DNA of 64,000 bases from positions 1-64,000 of the forward strand of contig DATGQZ010000062.1 of the NCBI GenBank assembly GCA_035303945.1, in the 5' to 3' direction. This document shows positions 51,202-60,418 of the stretch, in pieces. The translations under genes were made by a program, and so were the position numbers. A model generated the notes under the pieces. That model worked only from the letters and a program-made list of their open reading frames with translations. It made no database searches and was not told where the DNA came from. The DNA is from DATGMS01 sp035303945 (GTDB lineage Bacteria; Bacteroidota; Bacteroidia; Cytophagales; Cyclobacteriaceae). The stretch's first letter is position 1. Every line of letters starts with the position of its first letter.

Positions 51202-51804
51202 TTATCTTACCCATTTCACTTTTTCCGCAATAGGTCTTCTTTTTCCTACTGGCCATCGATCCGTTGCAGGTTTAGCCACATAGAAAAAGCCCATTAACAT
51301 GTCTTCCTCTCCCAGGTCAAAATAGGCTTTTGCCTCAGGATAAAACGTAGGGCCACCGGTTCCCCAATACGCAGCCAGTCCATGAGCACTAGCTGTAAGG
51401 TACATGTTTTGCACGGCCATTGCCACAGAGGATATTTCTTCCATAACCGGTAAGTTGGCCTTTATATCACGCTTCATGGCGATAGCAATAATGTGAGAGG
51501 CCTTAAGTGGGTTTTCTTTAAATTTGATATAGGTAGCCTCGTTATAGTTGCCGTTTCTTTCTGCCCGTTCCTTGTAAAGGTTGGCTTGAAAATCAGCGAA
51601 TTCCTTTAATCCGTCACCGGTAAATACAGTAAAAGACCAGGGTTCGGTGAGTTTATGAGTCGGCGCCCAATTGGCATTTTCCAGCATTTCTTCAATAACA
51701 TGATCCTCTACCGGATCATTTTCTTTAAACTGGGCCACAAACATAGAACGGCGGTTTCTGATAATTTTGTTTACTTCTTCAAGATTAAAAATCGGCTTAT
51801 CCAT
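51202..51804 (-). CDS. Nitroreductase-family FMN oxidoreductase
   Basis: A 200-residue flavoprotein. FMN-binding elements are IRNRRSMFVAQF (the R-R-S phosphate loop), VIEEMLENANWAPTHKLTEPW, AMAVQNMYLTASAHGLAAYWGTGG and a C-terminal MGFFYVAKP segment with RRPIAEKVKWV. The natural substrate is unknown. The ATG at 51804 is chosen over 51843 because the family begins near here. It lies between gldD and a TonB-dependent receptor gene on the same strand. Confidence 0.92.
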   Translation of the reverse strand: MDKPIFNLEEVNKIIRNRRSMFVAQFKENDPVEDHVIEEMLENANWAPTHKLTEPWSFTVFTGDGLKEFADFQANLYKERAERNGNYNEATYIKFKENPLKASHIIAIAMKRDIKANLPVMEEISSVAMAVQNMYLTASAHGLAAYWGTGGPTFYPEAKAYFDLGEEDMLMGFFYVAKPATDRWPVGKRRPIAEKVKWVR

Positions 51805-51898
51805 AAAATAATTAAGATTACTTGTTGATACACCATAATGCAAAAAACAGGAGTTAAGTTTCCTACCAGCTAACAGTCCTGCAAATTGTCCGCTTGGA

Positions 51899-54148
51899 CT
51901 AATACCTAAGGCCCAATTTTACGCCACCATAATAATTTCTCATCGGAGCGGGTTGGTAGTGTCTGCCTCCAAAGGCATTTAAGTCATTGCCTAAGCTGTA
52001 AGAGGCGTCAAGTAGGTTGTCCACACCGCCGTAAATTTCCAAATCCCACTTCACGCCTAGAGCATGCTTCCATCCTAACCGGGTGTTCATCAGGTGGTAA
52101 GAATCCTGAATGACCGTGTTGGCGTCGTTCAGCGGAAGTTCATCCACCCATTGATGGGTTAGGTTGACATAGAACCCAAGCCTGGTCCGTAGATCTAGTT
52201 GATTGACCAAAGTATGGGGAGCTACTCCTGTTAAGTCATTTCCGGAGAAATCAGTATCATTTTGCTGATATTGCTTAAACTTAAAAAAATGACCAGTATA
52301 GGCGTGGGTCAGCTTTAGTTCCTGCACCCCTCCGAGCTGGTTCCTTATTAAAGCATAATCAATTTGGGCTTCTACTCCTTTTTGATCTGTAGCGCCGGCA
52401 TTTCTGAACAACACAACACCTTGCTCATTGGTAAAAGAGGTGATGGTTTCGTCCAGCTTAAAGTAAAAGAGGTTTATTTCGGTGTTGACTGCGCCTTGAA
52501 AGTGATTGGCGCGGTAGCCGATCTCATAGTTGATCCCTTTCTCGGCTTCTAAGTCAAGATTAATGGTGCCTTCATTGGTACGAACTTCATCTATGGTTGG
52601 GGGTGAAAAGCCCGCACTGACGCTTCCAAATAAAGCAGACTGCGAATTAAGCTTTGCAGATAAGGCGAGACGGGGAATGATGACCGGGTCAAACTTTCTT
52701 TCAGCGGAAGAAGGAATTCCGGTGCTGGCATTGATATTTCTGTTGATGTCGAATCGGGAGAAATTTTCGCTAAGCCCCAAGGTAAGCAACAAGCTTTCGC
52801 TCAAATCCATCTCCAACTGCTGGAATAAAAAAGCCTGTGTGGTTATGAGGTCATCACTAAACCGGATGGTGTCAGCCTGCCCGTTATTATTGCCGAAGTT
52901 CTGCGCGGCCGTTTTTCCAAATTGGTATTCGCCTCCTGCTATCAAGCGAACAGGAACTCCACCCCATTGGTCATTATAGGTGAGGCGGGTTCTGCCTCCA
53001 TAGCCATACTGTGTTTCTTTTTTGTAATCCAGATTAAAAGGGTTCTCAAAATCGGTCGTGTTGACATACAAGGCTGTGTGGTTGGAAACATTGCTGCTGA
53101 GTTGGTACTCGTGCGACAATGTCCAATACAAAGACTTTTGCGTGATAGAGGCATTTTGGCTGGCCGATCCTGGTCGAGCTTGGTTTCTGTCTGCTGCAAG
53201 TTGCTCGGCGGTCAAGGGTCCTGGCAGTTGGTAATGCAGATCAGCATAAAGAAGCTGTGTAGAAACCGCCTGTTTGGAAGAGGGGAAATGATTTGCAGCC
53301 ATTTGAAACACCTTTCTATCCATGGCACTATGCTCCCGATGTCCCTCAGATTTTTGTTGGACGTAGGATGCGCTAATTCCTCCGGTCTCAACTCGTTGAT
53401 CAATCCCAAGGCGGAAACGGGTCATGCCGAAATCTCCAAGCGAGAAGTCACTACTGATCCTGTTGTCTGCTACTTTTTGGCGGCTGGTGAAATTAATCAC
53501 CCCACCGTTTCCAGCACCATAGATACTTCCAGCAGGTCCTTTGATGATTTCGGTATTTTGAATATTTGAAAGGTCGAGGATGTTGAGTGGGGTGGTGCCG
53601 TCTGGAGCGGTAAAAGGAATTTCATTCCAATAAACCTTTACGTTTCTTACCCCAAAGGGAGCTCTCAGGGAACTTCCCCGGATAGAAATCCTATAGCTAG
53701 CAGGAGCCCTTTCTTCCACCCTGATACCAGGCTTGGTATTGAAGGCATTTACGATAGAGGTTTCGTTAAATCGGTATAGGTCACCCTCAGGGAGGCGTTG
53801 GATGGCTGCCGCTTGTTTTAATAAGGGACGCTCTGTTTCAAAAGAGGATACCACCACCTCTGTCAACGGAATTTGAACCCGCTCCATATATATGTATTGC
53901 GACTCCTCCGCGGAGGCCAAGAAAGGTTGCATCCCATAAGAAATATGTGAGGCAATCATTTCAGTAGGTTCGGACAGCACGATGCTGACTTCGCCCTTAT
54001 CGTCGGACAATAGGATGTTTTTTCCTGTGCTCTTTACCAACACCCCTGGTATGGGTTGGCGGGATTGCTGGTCCACAAAGGTTAAAACCGTTTGAGCGGG
54101 AAGTATGAACGGCAATAGGGAAAGGATAAGCAGTAGTTTTGTTCTCAT
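51899..54148 (-). CDS. TonB-dependent outer-membrane receptor
   Basis: A 749-residue receptor. A signal peptide (MRTKLLLILSLLPFILPAQ) is followed by a carboxypeptidase-like domain (residues 20-95) and then the plug: FETERPLLKQAAAIQRL, SIRGSSLRAPFGVRN, and IIKGPAGSIYGAGNGGVINF. The 22-strand barrel follows and ends in a strand with GGVKLGLRY, with terminal aromatic residue. The sequence fits a ferric-siderophore type transporter, but the ligand is not clear. It would be driven by ExbB/ExbD such as those at 9.1-11.4 kb. Divergent from the gluconate dehydrogenase subunit gene at 54356. Confidence 0.93.
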   Translation of the reverse strand: MRTKLLLILSLLPFILPAQTVLTFVDQQSRQPIPGVLVKSTGKNILLSDDKGEVSIVLSEPTEMIASHISYGMQPFLASAEESQYIYMERVQIPLTEVVVSSFETERPLLKQAAAIQRLPEGDLYRFNETSIVNAFNTKPGIRVEERAPASYRISIRGSSLRAPFGVRNVKVYWNEIPFTAPDGTTPLNILDLSNIQNTEIIKGPAGSIYGAGNGGVINFTSRQKVADNRISSDFSLGDFGMTRFRLGIDQRVETGGISASYVQQKSEGHREHSAMDRKVFQMAANHFPSSKQAVSTQLLYADLHYQLPGPLTAEQLAADRNQARPGSASQNASITQKSLYWTLSHEYQLSSNVSNHTALYVNTTDFENPFNLDYKKETQYGYGGRTRLTYNDQWGGVPVRLIAGGEYQFGKTAAQNFGNNNGQADTIRFSDDLITTQAFLFQQLEMDLSESLLLTLGLSENFSRFDINRNINASTGIPSSAERKFDPVIIPRLALSAKLNSQSALFGSVSAGFSPPTIDEVRTNEGTINLDLEAEKGINYEIGYRANHFQGAVNTEINLFYFKLDETITSFTNEQGVVLFRNAGATDQKGVEAQIDYALIRNQLGGVQELKLTHAYTGHFFKFKQYQQNDTDFSGNDLTGVAPHTLVNQLDLRTRLGFYVNLTHQWVDELPLNDANTVIQDSYHLMNTRLGWKHALGVKWDLEIYGGVDNLLDASYSLGNDLNAFGGRHYQPAPMRNYYGGVKLGLRY

Positions 54149-54355
54149 TGTCGAATTGTTGATCAGCAAAAATAGGGAAATATCAAATAGACAGATATTC
54201 TTTTCAATAGCCTTGATTTTCTTTTACATAGTCGGTGTTGGGAGGCAGAAATAACAAGATTATTGCCAGTCAGCCTCACCTCAGGACTGGAGATAAAAAA
54301 AATTAGGAAACTACAGTTTTTGTCCATTATATTGTTGGCCGTTAAATCTTTCAAT

Positions 54356-54916
54356 ATGGACAGACGATTAGCACTGAAACAACTTGCCCTCCTTACAGGC
54401 GGAATGATGGCTTTTCCCTCCTGCGACTTTTCCCAAGAAAAAGTGTTGGAGGCCTATGAAAAGCTTCAGGTAATTGAGGCACACCGTAACCTTTTGGCGA
54501 AGGTAGTAGAGACAATTCTTCCCGGGGGGGATATTGTCGGTGCAAGGGAATTGAACATGCAGGATTTTGTGTTGGTGATGGCCAATGACTGTCTGAATGA
54601 AGAGGATCAAAGCCGCTTCGTCAGTGGCTTGAAAAACTTCGATGTTTATGTGAAAAAAGTATCGGGCAGCAGCTTTGAAAAAATGGGTCAGAAAGAGGCT
54701 GAGCAAAGTTTCAACACGATCGTTCAGTTGGAAGATGAGCGGGAGGACGTGACAGACCTCAAATATTTTTTGAACACCACCAAGCGCTTTACGTTGCAAG
54801 GCTATCTCAGTTCCGAATATTTTATGACTGAAGTGATGCCCTACAACATGGTTCCCGGGGGCTTTCAAGGAGAAAAGATTATTGATCCATCAGAAAAAAT
54901 TAATATCAATGGCTAA
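54356..54916 (+). CDS. Gluconate 2-dehydrogenase subunit 3 family protein with Tat-like signal
   Basis: A 186-residue small subunit. The start MDRRLALKQLALLTGGMMAF is Tat-like with Arg-Arg and a hydrophobic core. A Cys follows (FPSC), so it may also be a lipoprotein. The rest is helical, with VVETILPGGDIVGARELNMQDFVLVM and a conserved end FQGEKIIDPSEKI. The ATG at 54356 is chosen over an upstream one at 54263. It overlaps the GMC oxidoreductase start by 8 bp. It may export the GMC subunit by hitchhiking through Tat, as in gluconate dehydrogenase (family knowledge). Confidence 0.9.
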   Translation: MDRRLALKQLALLTGGMMAFPSCDFSQEKVLEAYEKLQVIEAHRNLLAKVVETILPGGDIVGARELNMQDFVLVMANDCLNEEDQSRFVSGLKNFDVYVKKVSGSSFEKMGQKEAEQSFNTIVQLEDEREDVTDLKYFLNTTKRFTLQGYLSSEYFMTEVMPYNMVPGGFQGEKIIDPSEKINING

Positions 54917-56606
54917 TCTGAATATAGACAGCATTAAGGAAAGAACTTTTGACGCCATTGTCGTGGGCTCTGGTGTAAGTGGCGGATGGGCCGCAAAGGA
55001 GTTGACCGAAAAAGGGTTAAAGACCCTGGTATTGGAAAGAGGAAAGGAAGTAAGCCATGTGAAAGACTATCCGACTACCACGAAGTTTCCTTGGGAATTT
55101 GAACATAGGGGAGAGATTCTAAGTGAGGTAAAGAAGGAAAATCCGGTGGTAAGCAGGTGCTATGCCTTCAGGGAAGATACCGAACATTTTTTTGTCAAGG
55201 ACAAGGAGCATCCCTATATTCAGGACAAGCCTTTCGATTGGATCAGGGGGTATCAGACGGGTGGTAAATCCCTCCTTTGGGCAAGGCAAGTGCAGCGATG
55301 GAGCGACTTGGATTTTGAAGGTCCTGCGCGGGATGGTTTTGCGGTAGATTGGCCGATCCGCTACGCTGATTTAGCGCCTTGGTATAGTCACGTTGAAAAA
55401 TTTGTCGGCGTATCGGGCAATAAAGATGGCCTTCCCCATCTTCCGGACGGGGAATTTTTGCCACCTATGGAGCTTACTGCAGCGGAGAGGTACTTTAAGC
55501 AATTTGTATCCTCGAATTATCCCGGACGGGATGTCATTATCGGACGATGCGCCCATATCACCGGCAATTATGAGTATTATGCGCAACAAGGAAGAGCGCT
55601 TTGTCAACATAGGAACCTCTGCGCGCGCGGATGTCCTTATGGCGGTTACTTCAGTAGTAATGCCTCTACATTGCCTTGGGCAGCCAAGACCGGCAACCTA
55701 ACCATGCAAAACAACGCGGTAGTTCACTCCATTATCTATGATGAGCAGAAGGAAAAAGCAACCGGTGTTATGGTAATTGATGCCCTAACCAAGGAAGTGA
55801 CAGAATATTACGCTCCTGTAATTTTTCTCAATGCTAGTGCGCTAAATACCAACCTGATTCTATTGAACTCCAAATCCAATCGTTTTCCCGAAGGACTTGG
55901 CAATGACAATGGTTTGTTAGGGAAATATGTCGCCTTCCATAATTATAGGGCTGGAGTATCCGGAGAATACGAGGGCCTATCCGAATATACGACCTCGGGT
56001 AGAAGGCCCAACGGTGGGTATATTCCCCGGTTCCGCAATCTGCACAAGCAGGAGACAAACTTCTTGAGAGGCTATGCGGCAGGCTTTAGTGGAAGTCGGG
56101 CAATAGAAACTGACCGCACGGGTATTGGTGCTGAGCTGCAGAAGCAGTTGCTAAATCCTAAATACGGTACCTGGAGAGTAGGCTCACATATGATGGGAGA
56201 AACCATTCCCAAAGAGGAGGGGCAGGTGACCCTGGATAAGAGCCAAACCGATGAATGGGGAATTCCATTACTCAAGGTATCTGTTGATTATGACCAGAAC
56301 GATGAGGATATGATCAAAGATTATATTGTGCAGATGAGTGAAATGTTTGAAGCGGCAGGCTTTAAAAACATACGCACTCGAGACGATAAAAGGGCTCCAG
56401 GATTGGATATTCACGAAATGGGTGGGGTTCGCATGGGACATGATCCGAAGAGTTCCCTGTTGAATAAGTGGAACCAGCTGCATGCTTGTCCCAACGTTTA
56501 CGTAACAGACGGAGCCTGTATGACATCTACCAGTACGCAGAATCCGTCCCTCACCTATATGGCGCTAGCTGCTAGAGCAGTGGATCATGCAGTGAAAAAT
56601 AGTTAA
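54909..56606 (+). CDS. GMC-family FAD-dependent oxidoreductase
   Basis: A 565-residue flavoprotein. FAD-binding AIVVGSGVSGGWAAKELTEKG lies near the N-terminus, the second GMC signature region reads GYQTGGKSLLWARQV, and the C-terminal pattern is HEMGGVRMGHDPKSS, then VTDGACMTSTSTQNPSLTYM, with the His/Asn pair expected for catalysis. A Cys-rich stretch, CQHRNLCARGCPYGGYFSS, is also present. It has no signal peptide of its own, so export, if any, would depend on subunit 3. Substrate: probably a sugar or alcohol. No cytochrome c subunit gene follows; a terminator does. Confidence 0.93.
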   Translation: MANLNIDSIKERTFDAIVVGSGVSGGWAAKELTEKGLKTLVLERGKEVSHVKDYPTTTKFPWEFEHRGEILSEVKKENPVVSRCYAFREDTEHFFVKDKEHPYIQDKPFDWIRGYQTGGKSLLWARQVQRWSDLDFEGPARDGFAVDWPIRYADLAPWYSHVEKFVGVSGNKDGLPHLPDGEFLPPMELTAAERYFKQFVSSNYPGRDVIIGRCAHITGNYEYYAQQGRALCQHRNLCARGCPYGGYFSSNASTLPWAAKTGNLTMQNNAVVHSIIYDEQKEKATGVMVIDALTKEVTEYYAPVIFLNASALNTNLILLNSKSNRFPEGLGNDNGLLGKYVAFHNYRAGVSGEYEGLSEYTTSGRRPNGGYIPRFRNLHKQETNFLRGYAAGFSGSRAIETDRTGIGAELQKQLLNPKYGTWRVGSHMMGETIPKEEGQVTLDKSQTDEWGIPLLKVSVDYDQNDEDMIKDYIVQMSEMFEAAGFKNIRTRDDKRAPGLDIHEMGGVRMGHDPKSSLLNKWNQLHACPNVYVTDGACMTSTSTQNPSLTYMALAARAVDHAVKNS

Positions 56607-56628
56607 CTTTATTGTTTGACAGATCATT

Positions 56629-56662
56629 AAAAAACGCTTGGGATTAATCCCAAGCGTTTTTT
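56629..56662. terminator. Bidirectional terminator between GMC oxidoreductase and aminotransferase genes
   Basis: A perfect palindrome, CGCTTGGGATT (56635-56645) against AATCCCAAGCG (56646-56656), is flanked by A and T runs on the two sides. The T-run follows in both directions, so it can end both convergent genes. Confidence 0.93.
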
Positions 56663-57475
56663 TTATTTAAAAATTTCGGTGACCTGGGGAATAGGGTCTG
56701 TGCAAAAGTTTTTCCCTTCAAGTTGTGCTATATACACCACTCCGGTGACATTGCTGGTGAAGACCTGCTCTGCTTCCAATACTTCTTCCAAGCCAAATTG
56801 TCCTTCTACAAGCGGCAAGCCTTTACGTTGTAATTGCTCAATAATTTTCCTTCTTCCCACACCGGCAATGCAATTGCACGCTAGGGAGGGAGTATAATAG
56901 GTATTGTCCTTCCGCCAAAAAATATTAGCAGTGCCAGCCTCTGCGACAAACCCTTTGTCACTCAACAATATTACCTCGTCCATGCCCAACTCCTTGCGCT
57001 CTATGTTGGCCATGACGTAGGTCAAAGCATTCAATGTTTTACAATGGCTCCAGACAGTGGTGGGGACGGAAAGCTCCCTGCTTACATAGGCGTTTTTTTT
57101 AATCGCTGCTGGCGCCTCCATAGGTTGTATTATTAGCAGATTCTCAGCAGCGTTTTGATTAGGGGTATATTTGCCCAAGCCACTGCGATAAACATTCCAC
57201 CGCACCCGCAGATTTTGTTTCGCGGAAAAATGTTCACGCAGGTATGCCTCAATGGCAGGAATGGACAAGGGAGAAGCTTGGATCTTGAGCGTGTGTAGCC
57301 CCTCCTCTAGCCTAGCGGCATGCTCAGCCATAAATCGGATCTTGCCACCAGTAAAGATCATGGTCTCGAACACGCCGTCTCCAAAGAAGGAGGCCCTGTT
57401 TGCCGTATCAAGAGGCGCCGATACAAGACCCTCTTGCACATCGAGTTTGAGTATGTATGTCTCAAAATCGTTCAT
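56663..57475 (-). CDS. Class IV (branched-chain / ADC-lyase type) aminotransferase
   Basis: A 270-residue PLP enzyme of fold type IV. The N-terminal GDGVFETMIFTGGKIRFMAEH carries the typical Asp/Gly start of the family, and the residues around the PLP-binding Lys are in VWSHCKTLNALTYVMANIE. Later AEAGTANIFWRK and the end VEGQFGLEEVLEAEQVFTSN match. It may be an ADC lyase (PabC) or a D-amino-acid or branched-chain aminotransferase; sequence alone does not decide. No folate or amino-acid gene adjoins. Confidence 0.9.
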   Translation of the reverse strand: MNDFETYILKLDVQEGLVSAPLDTANRASFFGDGVFETMIFTGGKIRFMAEHAARLEEGLHTLKIQASPLSIPAIEAYLREHFSAKQNLRVRWNVYRSGLGKYTPNQNAAENLLIIQPMEAPAAIKKNAYVSRELSVPTTVWSHCKTLNALTYVMANIERKELGMDEVILLSDKGFVAEAGTANIFWRKDNTYYTPSLACNCIAGVGRRKIIEQLQRKGLPLVEGQFGLEEVLEAEQVFTSNVTGVVYIAQLEGKNFCTDPIPQVTEIFK

Positions 57476-57561
57476 CTATTGTTCGTATTCGATCAAAATA
57501 TCAGGTTGAACCCTTATAAGGTTTTATCAAAATTAGTTAAATATTTTGCTTGACAGGGCCT

Positions 57562-57600
57562 ACCGACAAATTATTGAAGATAAATATATAACTTGTCGGT
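57562..57600 (+). promoter_or_regulatory. Inverted repeat upstream of the TolC-family gene
   Basis: ACCGACAA (57562-57569) and TTGTCGGT (57593-57600) are an exact 8-bp inverted repeat around a 23-bp AT-rich spacer, 76 bp upstream of the outer-membrane efflux gene. A second small palindrome, TGCTA-ctt-TAGCA, lies at 57605-57617. TetR-type operators of efflux genes often look like this, but no TetR gene is close. Confidence 0.45.
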
Positions 57601-57675
57601 GAAATGCTACTTTAGCATCAATATTGGCCAAGGGATTAAAGTCTCTTGAGGATTTCTTTATAATACCTGTGAATT

Positions 57676-59019
57676 ATGAATAGGAAATATTTTTTTCTTT
57701 CACTTGCCTTTCTGGTCTTATCTTCAACCATCAAAGCTCAAAATTCAGATGTTGCTTCTATTTCCCTGCAGGAGGCGGTGGATATTGCCGTCGAAAACAA
57801 TTTAACATTAAAGAGAAGTGAGGTAAATCAAATTAACAATGAGGCGGCGTTGCTCGAAGCGAGGGGTCAGCGCTTTCCGTCATTGTCTGCTTCCGCCTCT
57901 GGGCGGTATAACTGGGGACGTTCCATCAACCCGGTAACCAACCTCTTTGAGGTGCGAAGGATTGGAAATATTAATATCAGTGCAAATTCCAATGTGCCGA
58001 TTTTTGCAGGCAATCAGATCAACAATTCTGTACAACAGGCTAAAGTCAATGTAGAGGTCGGACAGTACAATATAGCTGCGACCCGTAATGATATTATCCT
58101 TAATGTCATCAATTTATTTGTCAACGTGGTTTTTGCCAAAGAACAAGTAAATGTTGCGGAATCCCAGTTGAGAACCGCTACTGATCAATTGACAAGAACG
58201 TCAAGCTTGGTAGAGGCTGGCTCATTGCCTCTTGCCGAAAAGCTGGATATGGAAGCGCAAAGAGCGACTGCAGAACTTGAGCTAATCAACGCGAGCAATA
58301 ATCTGCGCTTGGCTAAGTTGAACCTTTCACAACAGCTGCTTATTCCTTTTAATGAGGAATTTGACGTCTCCGTACCTGACCTGGAGGCGGAAGATTATCC
58401 CCTTGAAAGTATCAATGCCAATGGGATTTTTTCGGTTGCCGTAGAGACAATGCCGGAGGTAAAAGCAGCGGAATTATCCATTGAAAGTGCTGAATATGGA
58501 GTGAAGATAGCAAAGGGAGCATTTTACCCTTCTTTGGGTTTAGGTGCTAACCTATTTTCGAACTATGTGGACCAGGCGACATTTGGAGATCGGGAAAGCT
58601 TCAATACCCAGATTAGCAATAACCTTTCTCAAGCTCTGGGATTGAACCTCAACATTCCTGTATTTTCTAACTTTAGAAACAAAGCCTCTCTACAGCGAGC
58701 GAGGGTGCAACGGAACTTGAGCGAGATACAGTCACTAGAGGTGAAAAACCAGTTGAGGCAGGACATAGAAACCTCCTACACCAACGCCTATGCGGCTCGT
58801 CAATCGTATCAGGCATCACTTATCCGCGTGGCTTCTTTAGAGGAAGCTTTTCGGATGGCTCAGCAGCGCTTCAACCTCGGTGCCCTCAATTCTGTAGATT
58901 TTCAAGTTGCTCAAAATAACCTGTTCAGTGCGCAGGCAGATTTATTAAATGCGAAGTACGAATACATCTTTAGAGTGAAAGTGCTTGATTTTTATCTTGG
59001 GAAACCGATTACCTTATAA
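57676..59019 (+). CDS. TolC-family outer-membrane efflux protein
   Basis: A 447-residue protein with signal peptide MNRKYFFLSLAFLVLSSTIKAQ. Two OEP-type repeats of coiled-coil helices follow, for example LQEAVDIAVENNLTLKRSEV, LLEARGQRFPSLSASASGRYN in the first, and AYAARQSYQASLIRVASLEE with AQQRFNLGALNSVDFQVAQN in the second. It forms the outer-membrane channel of an efflux or type I secretion complex. It is followed after 9 bp by a periplasmic adaptor gene. No inner-membrane transporter gene is beside the pair. Confidence 0.93.
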   Translation: MNRKYFFLSLAFLVLSSTIKAQNSDVASISLQEAVDIAVENNLTLKRSEVNQINNEAALLEARGQRFPSLSASASGRYNWGRSINPVTNLFEVRRIGNINISANSNVPIFAGNQINNSVQQAKVNVEVGQYNIAATRNDIILNVINLFVNVVFAKEQVNVAESQLRTATDQLTRTSSLVEAGSLPLAEKLDMEAQRATAELELINASNNLRLAKLNLSQQLLIPFNEEFDVSVPDLEAEDYPLESINANGIFSVAVETMPEVKAAELSIESAEYGVKIAKGAFYPSLGLGANLFSNYVDQATFGDRESFNTQISNNLSQALGLNLNIPVFSNFRNKASLQRARVQRNLSEIQSLEVKNQLRQDIETSYTNAYAARQSYQASLIRVASLEEAFRMAQQRFNLGALNSVDFQVAQNNLFSAQADLLNAKYEYIFRVKVLDFYLGKPITL

Positions 59020-59028
59020 TTATTAACA

Positions 59029-60336
59029 ATGGCTAAGAAAAATTCTAATAAGCTAATTTACATCTTACTGGGAGTTGTGGCGTTTCTGATTGTTTTTGCT
59101 GTGATTGGCAAAGCTGCGGGATGGATCGGTGGAGAAAAAGAAACAGAAGTAGAGACTACAACAGTCAAGAGAACCGCAATAATTGAAAAAGTCAGTGCGT
59201 CAGGAGTTGTGCAGCCTGAGACGGAAGTTAAGCTGAGTCCTGATGTAGCGGGTGAAATAATTGAATTAAACGTGGTTGAAGGGGACTCCGTAAAGGTTGG
59301 CGATCTGCTGGTGAAAATCCGGCCCGATAATTTTATATCTGCCCTAGATCGTGCGCGCGCTAATTTGAACCAACAAAAAGCGGCACTTGCGCAGGCTGAA
59401 GCTGCTTTAAAAAGGTCGGAAGTCCAATACCAGAGGGCTGACCTGGAGTTTAAACGAAACGAAAAGCTGTATCAAGACAAGGTAATATCCGACTCGGACT
59501 TTGAGCAGGCAAGGGCGGACTTCCTAAGTGCACAAAATGATCTTGAAGCAGCAAAGCAAACCGTTGTTGCTGCCCAATATACCGTGAGAAGTTCGCAGGC
59601 AACGGTAGATGAAGCTGCAGAAAATCTTCGGCTGACCAACGTATATTCGCCTGTAAGTGGTATCGTCTCCAACCTTTTGGTGGAGCAAGGCGAGAGAGTA
59701 GTTGGGACCGCACAGATGGCTGGTACGGAAATGATGCGCCTGGCTGACCTTAACAAAATGGAGGTAAGGGTCAATGTGAATGAAAATGACATCGTTAGAA
59801 TAAGTAGGGGGGACACGGTCATCATTGATGTGGATTCCTATACCTATAGCGGAAGGAAATTTACCGGGACAGTTACGTCCATTGCCAATTCTGCTAACGA
59901 AAAGACTTCTATGGATGCTGTAACGGAATTTGAGGTTAGGATCAGGATCCTGAATAGCTCTTACGAAGAACTGGTGACGCCGGAAAACCGCTACCCTTTT
60001 AGACCGGGTATGACTGCCAGTGTGGAAATTATAACGCAGAAGAAAGAGAATGTTCTTTCGGTACCTCTTGCAGCTGTGACCACCCGCGAGGGGATGACTG
60101 TTAGCTCCGAACAAGGGGGCACAAAGCCCAAGGAACTGGTTTTCGTTGTGGAGGGTAACACGGCAAAGATGGTAGAGGTGAAAACCGATATATCTGATTT
60201 TGAGAATATAGAAATTGTTGAAGGACTCACTGAAGGACAGGAAGTCATCTCTGGGCCGTATTTTATAGTCAGTAAGGAATTAAAAGATGGGGACTTGATA
60301 AAGGTTAAGAACACGCCACAGCCCGAACAAAAATAA
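59029..60336 (+). CDS. Periplasmic adaptor subunit of an efflux pump (MacA/HlyD type)
   Basis: A 435-residue membrane-fusion protein. One N-terminal membrane helix (LIYILLGVVAFLIVFAVIGKA) leads into the lipoyl half-motif ASGVVQPETEVKLSPDVAGEI. A long coiled-coil hairpin of about residues 105-190 is next, with LNQQKAALAQAEAALKRSEVQY, then the second lipoyl half (NVYSPVSGIVSNLLVEQGERV) and the beta-barrel domain. It resembles MacA, which works with an ABC permease (MacB). In Bacteroidota the permease gene usually follows, but here a terminator and maf follow. Confidence 0.93.
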   Translation: MAKKNSNKLIYILLGVVAFLIVFAVIGKAAGWIGGEKETEVETTTVKRTAIIEKVSASGVVQPETEVKLSPDVAGEIIELNVVEGDSVKVGDLLVKIRPDNFISALDRARANLNQQKAALAQAEAALKRSEVQYQRADLEFKRNEKLYQDKVISDSDFEQARADFLSAQNDLEAAKQTVVAAQYTVRSSQATVDEAAENLRLTNVYSPVSGIVSNLLVEQGERVVGTAQMAGTEMMRLADLNKMEVRVNVNENDIVRISRGDTVIIDVDSYTYSGRKFTGTVTSIANSANEKTSMDAVTEFEVRIRILNSSYEELVTPENRYPFRPGMTASVEIITQKKENVLSVPLAAVTTREGMTVSSEQGGTKPKELVFVVEGNTAKMVEVKTDISDFENIEIVEGLTEGQEVISGPYFIVSKELKDGDLIKVKNTPQPEQK

Positions 60337-60356
60337 CCTTCCTTTAGTCACTTCAG

Positions 60357-60396
60357 CAAAAAAGGCTCCTCACTTGATGAATGAGGAGCCTTTTGT
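60357..60396. terminator. Bidirectional terminator between the adaptor gene and maf
   Basis: AAAGGCTCCTCA (60361-60372) pairs with TGAGGAGCCTTT (60382-60393) around a 9-base loop, and A and T runs lie on either side. It ends the TolC-adaptor operon on the plus strand and the accC-DUF1015-maf run on the minus strand. Confidence 0.9.
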
Positions 60397-60418
60397 TTAT
60401 ATATCGCTGTTGTTGCGC

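Noticed and set aside
52530..53569. Plus-strand frames of 149 and 215 codons
   Set aside because: They are antisense to the TonB-dependent receptor barrel and show no domain.
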